Assembly: GCA_002448975.1 (NCBI GenBank) | Contig: DKBO01000231.1 | Coordinates: 9,540 to 16,621, forward strand | DNA: 7,082 bases | Direction of reading: 5' to 3' | From: Nitrospiraceae bacterium UBA6898 | GTDB lineage: Bacteria; Nitrospirota; Thermodesulfovibrionia; Thermodesulfovibrionales; UBA6898 | Program-made: the position numbers and the translations under genes | Shown: one piece after another, positions 5,662 to 7,082 of the stretch | Layout: each line of letters begins with the position of its first letter | Numbering within the stretch: the first letter of the stretch is position 1 | Notes under the pieces: model-generated | Seen by the model: only the letters and a program-made list of their open reading frames with translations | What the model was told of the DNA's origin: nothing | Databases searched by the model: none

Positions 5662-6033
5662 ATGAAAAGATGGCTGATCTTATTCTTCGTCGCATCTGTA
5701 ATCATTATTGGGTCCCTGTTCGCCCTAACAGCAACATGGCAGAGAGAAGATTTGAAGACCATAAGAACCGCAAAAGAGGTCGATGCATTCATAAAGCGAT
5801 ACTGCGAAGATACGCGGAAACTGCCGACAGCAGCAGCATTGCAGGGTAAATTCCCCTATGTAACCAGGGAATCCGGATGGCTCTTTTACACAGGTGATGA
5901 TAGTACGTGGTTAAGTGTTCAATACCCTGTGAGATGGAGGAACAAGGAGGCGATCGGGGAGCGGAGAATTTCCGAATTTACCGCCACAGTGTATGCGTAT
6001 ACCGTCGACTACTCGTGCACGGGGGCACGATGA
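5662..6033 (+). CDS. Hypothetical single-span membrane-anchored or exported protein
   Basis: A 123-residue protein I do not recognise. Residues 4-24 (WLILFFVASVIIIGSLFALTA) form one hydrophobic segment after MKR, a membrane anchor or uncleaved signal, so the remaining 95 or so residues should lie outside the cytoplasm. That domain starts with a polar helix (REDLKTIRTAKEVDAFIKRYCED), then KLPTAAALQGKFPYV, ESGWLFYTGDDSTWLSVQYPVRW and SEFTATVYAYTVDYSC. It has two cysteines (48 and 119), which could form a disulfide. The aromatic-rich, ordered look and coding-like codons suggest a real gene. The start ATG 5662 has only a weak GAG-type ribosome binding site. It lies 315 bases after the MFS stop and 123 bases before the next gene, in the same direction. 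Confidence 0.7.
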   Translation: MKRWLILFFVASVIIIGSLFALTATWQREDLKTIRTAKEVDAFIKRYCEDTRKLPTAAALQGKFPYVTRESGWLFYTGDDSTWLSVQYPVRWRNKEAIGERRISEFTATVYAYTVDYSCTGAR

Positions 6034-6098
6034 GCATGCCATTGCAGGGTACCGTGATAGTCATGACGGGAACCTTCATACCTGCTTGTATCCGTCCT

Positions 6099-6125
6099 AG
6101 ATCTGCAATCGATTGCGATCGATCT
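6099..6125. repeat. Cluster of three adjacent palindromes
   Basis: AGATCT (6099-6104), GCAATCGATTGC (6105-6116, a perfect 12-bp palindrome) and GATCGATC (6117-6124) follow one another without gaps. They lie between two hypothetical genes, just upstream of the GAGGAG site of the second. The cluster could be a regulatory site or chance, since ATCGAT-rich DNA easily forms palindromes. Confidence 0.35.
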
Positions 6126-6156
6126 GCTCCCGCAAGCTCGTTTGAGGAGTAAATGG

Positions 6157-6573
6157 GTGCATGTGGCAACTGACAGACGATCCATGATATCCCGGTATAC
6201 ACTGCTCTGGCTGGGGCTGCCGCTCATCGCCATCCTGAACGGTATGATCAGGGAGTTTGTCTACAAGGACACGCTGGGAGAGTTGTTCGCCCACCAGCTC
6301 TCGTCATTCACTGCGGTCGTTCTCATATCAATCTATGTCTGGATCATTGAGGGCAGGTGGAAGTTCTCTTCCTCTTCTGAGGCTCTGGCTGTAGGGCTGA
6401 TATGGCTCGTTCAGACCATCATGTTCGAATTTCTGTTCGGCCATTATGTGATCGGGCATTCCTGGGAGATACTGTTTGCCGAATATAATGTCTTTGAGGG
6501 CAGGTTCTGGTCTATTGTTGTATTCTGGACAGCCGCAGCCCCCTTGATAGTACATCGTGTAAAGTCAGGATAA
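6157..6573 (+). CDS. Hypothetical four-span integral membrane protein
   Basis: A 138-residue protein of unknown function when started at GTG 6157. That start follows GAGGAG (6144-6149) with a 7-base spacer. ATG 6184, where the hydrophobic sequence begins, would give 129 residues but lacks a ribosome binding site. TTG 6142 is unlikely, because it overlaps the GAGGAG. Predicted membrane segments are at about 13-30, 46-64, 76-98 and 116-133. Polar residues at segment edges look family-like: NGMIRE (28-33), HQLSSFT (46-52), FEFLFGHYVIGHSW (90-103) and AEYNVFEGRFW (108-118). From memory, similar short membrane proteins occur as hypotheticals in environmental bacteria; I know no activity. The conserved-looking Arg, Glu and His residues in or near the membrane hint at a specific function rather than simple anchoring. 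It follows the single-span hypothetical in the same direction. Confidence 0.75.
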   Translation: MHVATDRRSMISRYTLLWLGLPLIAILNGMIREFVYKDTLGELFAHQLSSFTAVVLISIYVWIIEGRWKFSSSSEALAVGLIWLVQTIMFEFLFGHYVIGHSWEILFAEYNVFEGRFWSIVVFWTAAAPLIVHRVKSG

Positions 6574-6576
6574 AAG

Positions 6577-6762
6577 AGGGACATATCCCAAGTGCTACCT
6601 GAAAATTGTTTAAAATAGCTAGAGTTCATCTAAGAGCACGGCACAAGTACGAGGAAATACTTCGACGGGTGAAAGCGACAGGCCTCGCGAAACCATAGAT
6701 TTTTGCTGAGAGGCTTCTGAGAAAATCAGCCACTCTCACTCAGGTAAAGGGATGTGTCCCTT
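6577..6762. mobile_element. Possible small non-autonomous element bounded by inverted repeats
   Basis: AGGGACATATCCC (6577-6589) and, on the opposite strand, AGGGACACATCCC (within 6746-6762) match at 12 of 13 positions and point inward. The right copy can also fold locally (AAGGGA-tgtg-TCCCTT, 6747-6762). The roughly 185 bases between hold a short plus-strand frame (HKYEEILRRVKATGLAKP, then TAG, then IFAERLLRKSATL) that looks like protein relic. No target duplication is obvious. GGGACATATCCC-type motifs recur, from memory, at ends of small repeats in several bacterial groups. Confidence 0.3.
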
Positions 6763-6786
6763 CTGAATCATGGAGGAACATTGAAG

Positions 6787-6930
6787 ATGCAGTACCGGGA
6801 GAACTATGTGCAAAGCAGCTGTTTTGCCACGTTCTGCTTCTGGTCCTTCATCCTTTCGCCGGGACAGAACTCATTCGTCCGGGAGACCCTGCTGTCGTTA
6901 TGTGGACTTCGGCAGTTCTTTGTGATATAA
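6787..6930 (+). CDS. Possible 47-residue small ORF upstream of the rhodanese gene
   Basis: ATG 6787 follows GGAGG (6772-6776) with a 10-base spacer, and an in-frame TTG at 6781 is 4 bases from it. The product contains an aromatic/Cys-rich stretch (SCFATFCFWSFILSP) and ends at TAA 6928-6930, 24 bases before the rhodanese start. I recognise no family, and the composition is odd for a stable protein. The opposite strand also reads open for part of it. It may be a leader peptide, a real small protein or a relic. Confidence 0.25.
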   Translation: MQYRENYVQSSCFATFCFWSFILSPGQNSFVRETLLSLCGLRQFFVI

Positions 6931-6954
6931 GAGTGGTAGATAAGGAGGTGTACC

Positions 6955-7082
6955 GTGAAGACCGCCCTCGCTGTGCTGTGTATGGCCTTGTTATTCTTTT
7001 CAGTGCCGGCTGTTGCACAAAATTATCTTGAGCCCGAGGTCCTGAAACAGTGGCTCGAAGACGGACGAGCCGTCATCCTCAT
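6955..7082 (+). CDS. Exported rhodanese-like domain protein, N-terminal part (partial)
   Basis: GTG 6955 follows a full AAGGAGG (6942-6948) with a 6-base spacer. The first 20 or so residues are a classical Sec signal peptide: MKT, a hydrophobic core ALAVLCMALLFFSV, then PAVAQ with a likely AxA-type cleavage before QNYLEP. The mature start, YLEPEVLKQWLEDGRAVIL, matches the beginning of a rhodanese domain, where such a helix and strand precede the IDVR segment. Single rhodanese domains in the periplasm usually handle sulfane sulfur or act as protein modules. The window ends before the active-site Cys loop, so catalytic competence cannot be judged. The gene is probably first in its unit or follows the small ORF upstream. 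Confidence 0.82.
   Translation, partial: MKTALAVLCMALLFFSVPAVAQNYLEPEVLKQWLEDGRAVIL

Noticed and set aside
1..7082. CRISPR array, tRNA or rRNA genes
   Set aside because: I saw no regularly spaced direct repeats, no cloverleaf-like GTTCRA arm with a matching acceptor stem, and no rRNA-like conserved blocks on either strand.

Overview
The window is a chromosomal stretch of a bacterium with moderately high GC. It carries ordinary bacterial signals: AGGAGG-type ribosome binding sites, a near-consensus sigma-70 promoter and GTG/TTG starts. Gene content (PII protein, archaeal-like class I/II aminotransferase, a CysRS paralog, an IS3 remnant, a periplasmic rhodanese) fits an environmental proteobacterium, Desulfobacterota or Nitrospirota. 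This placement is inference, and no marker here fixes the taxon.

Left part (1-1846). The last 27 codons of a PII nitrogen-regulator gene end at 84 and are followed by a strong intrinsic terminator. About 490 bases without a convincing gene follow, with a perfect 12-bp hairpin at 269-300. Then comes the most interesting gene: a 405-residue cysteinyl-tRNA synthetase paralog (574-1791). It keeps both class I catalytic motifs (HIGN, KMSKS) but has lost two of the four zinc ligands that let true CysRS recognise cysteine, and it is too short to hold the C-terminal anticodon-binding domain.

Middle part (1847-4104). A frameshifted tail of an IS3-family transposase and a second perfect 12-bp hairpin are followed by about 300 bases of unassigned DNA. 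A minus-strand PLP-dependent aminotransferase (2482-3657) follows. Upstream of it is a 447-base divergent spacer. This holds two similar GC-rich palindromes about 30 bp apart, a small minus-strand frame with a CxxCH heme motif, and a near-perfect sigma-70 promoter for the next gene.

Right part (4105-7082). A 12-TM MFS transporter starts at TTG behind AGGAGG. A disturbed region of short membrane-like frames follows its stop. Then come a single-span hypothetical protein (5662-6033) and a four-span hypothetical membrane protein (6157-6573). A stretch bounded by an imperfect 13-bp inverted repeat resembles a small non-autonomous element. The window ends in the first 42 codons of an exported rhodanese-like protein.

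I see no operon tying these genes into one pathway. The PII gene, aminotransferase and MFS gene look like independent units. The CysRS paralog is the best candidate for an undescribed activity: amino-acid activation and transfer to something other than, or other than only, tRNA-Cys.
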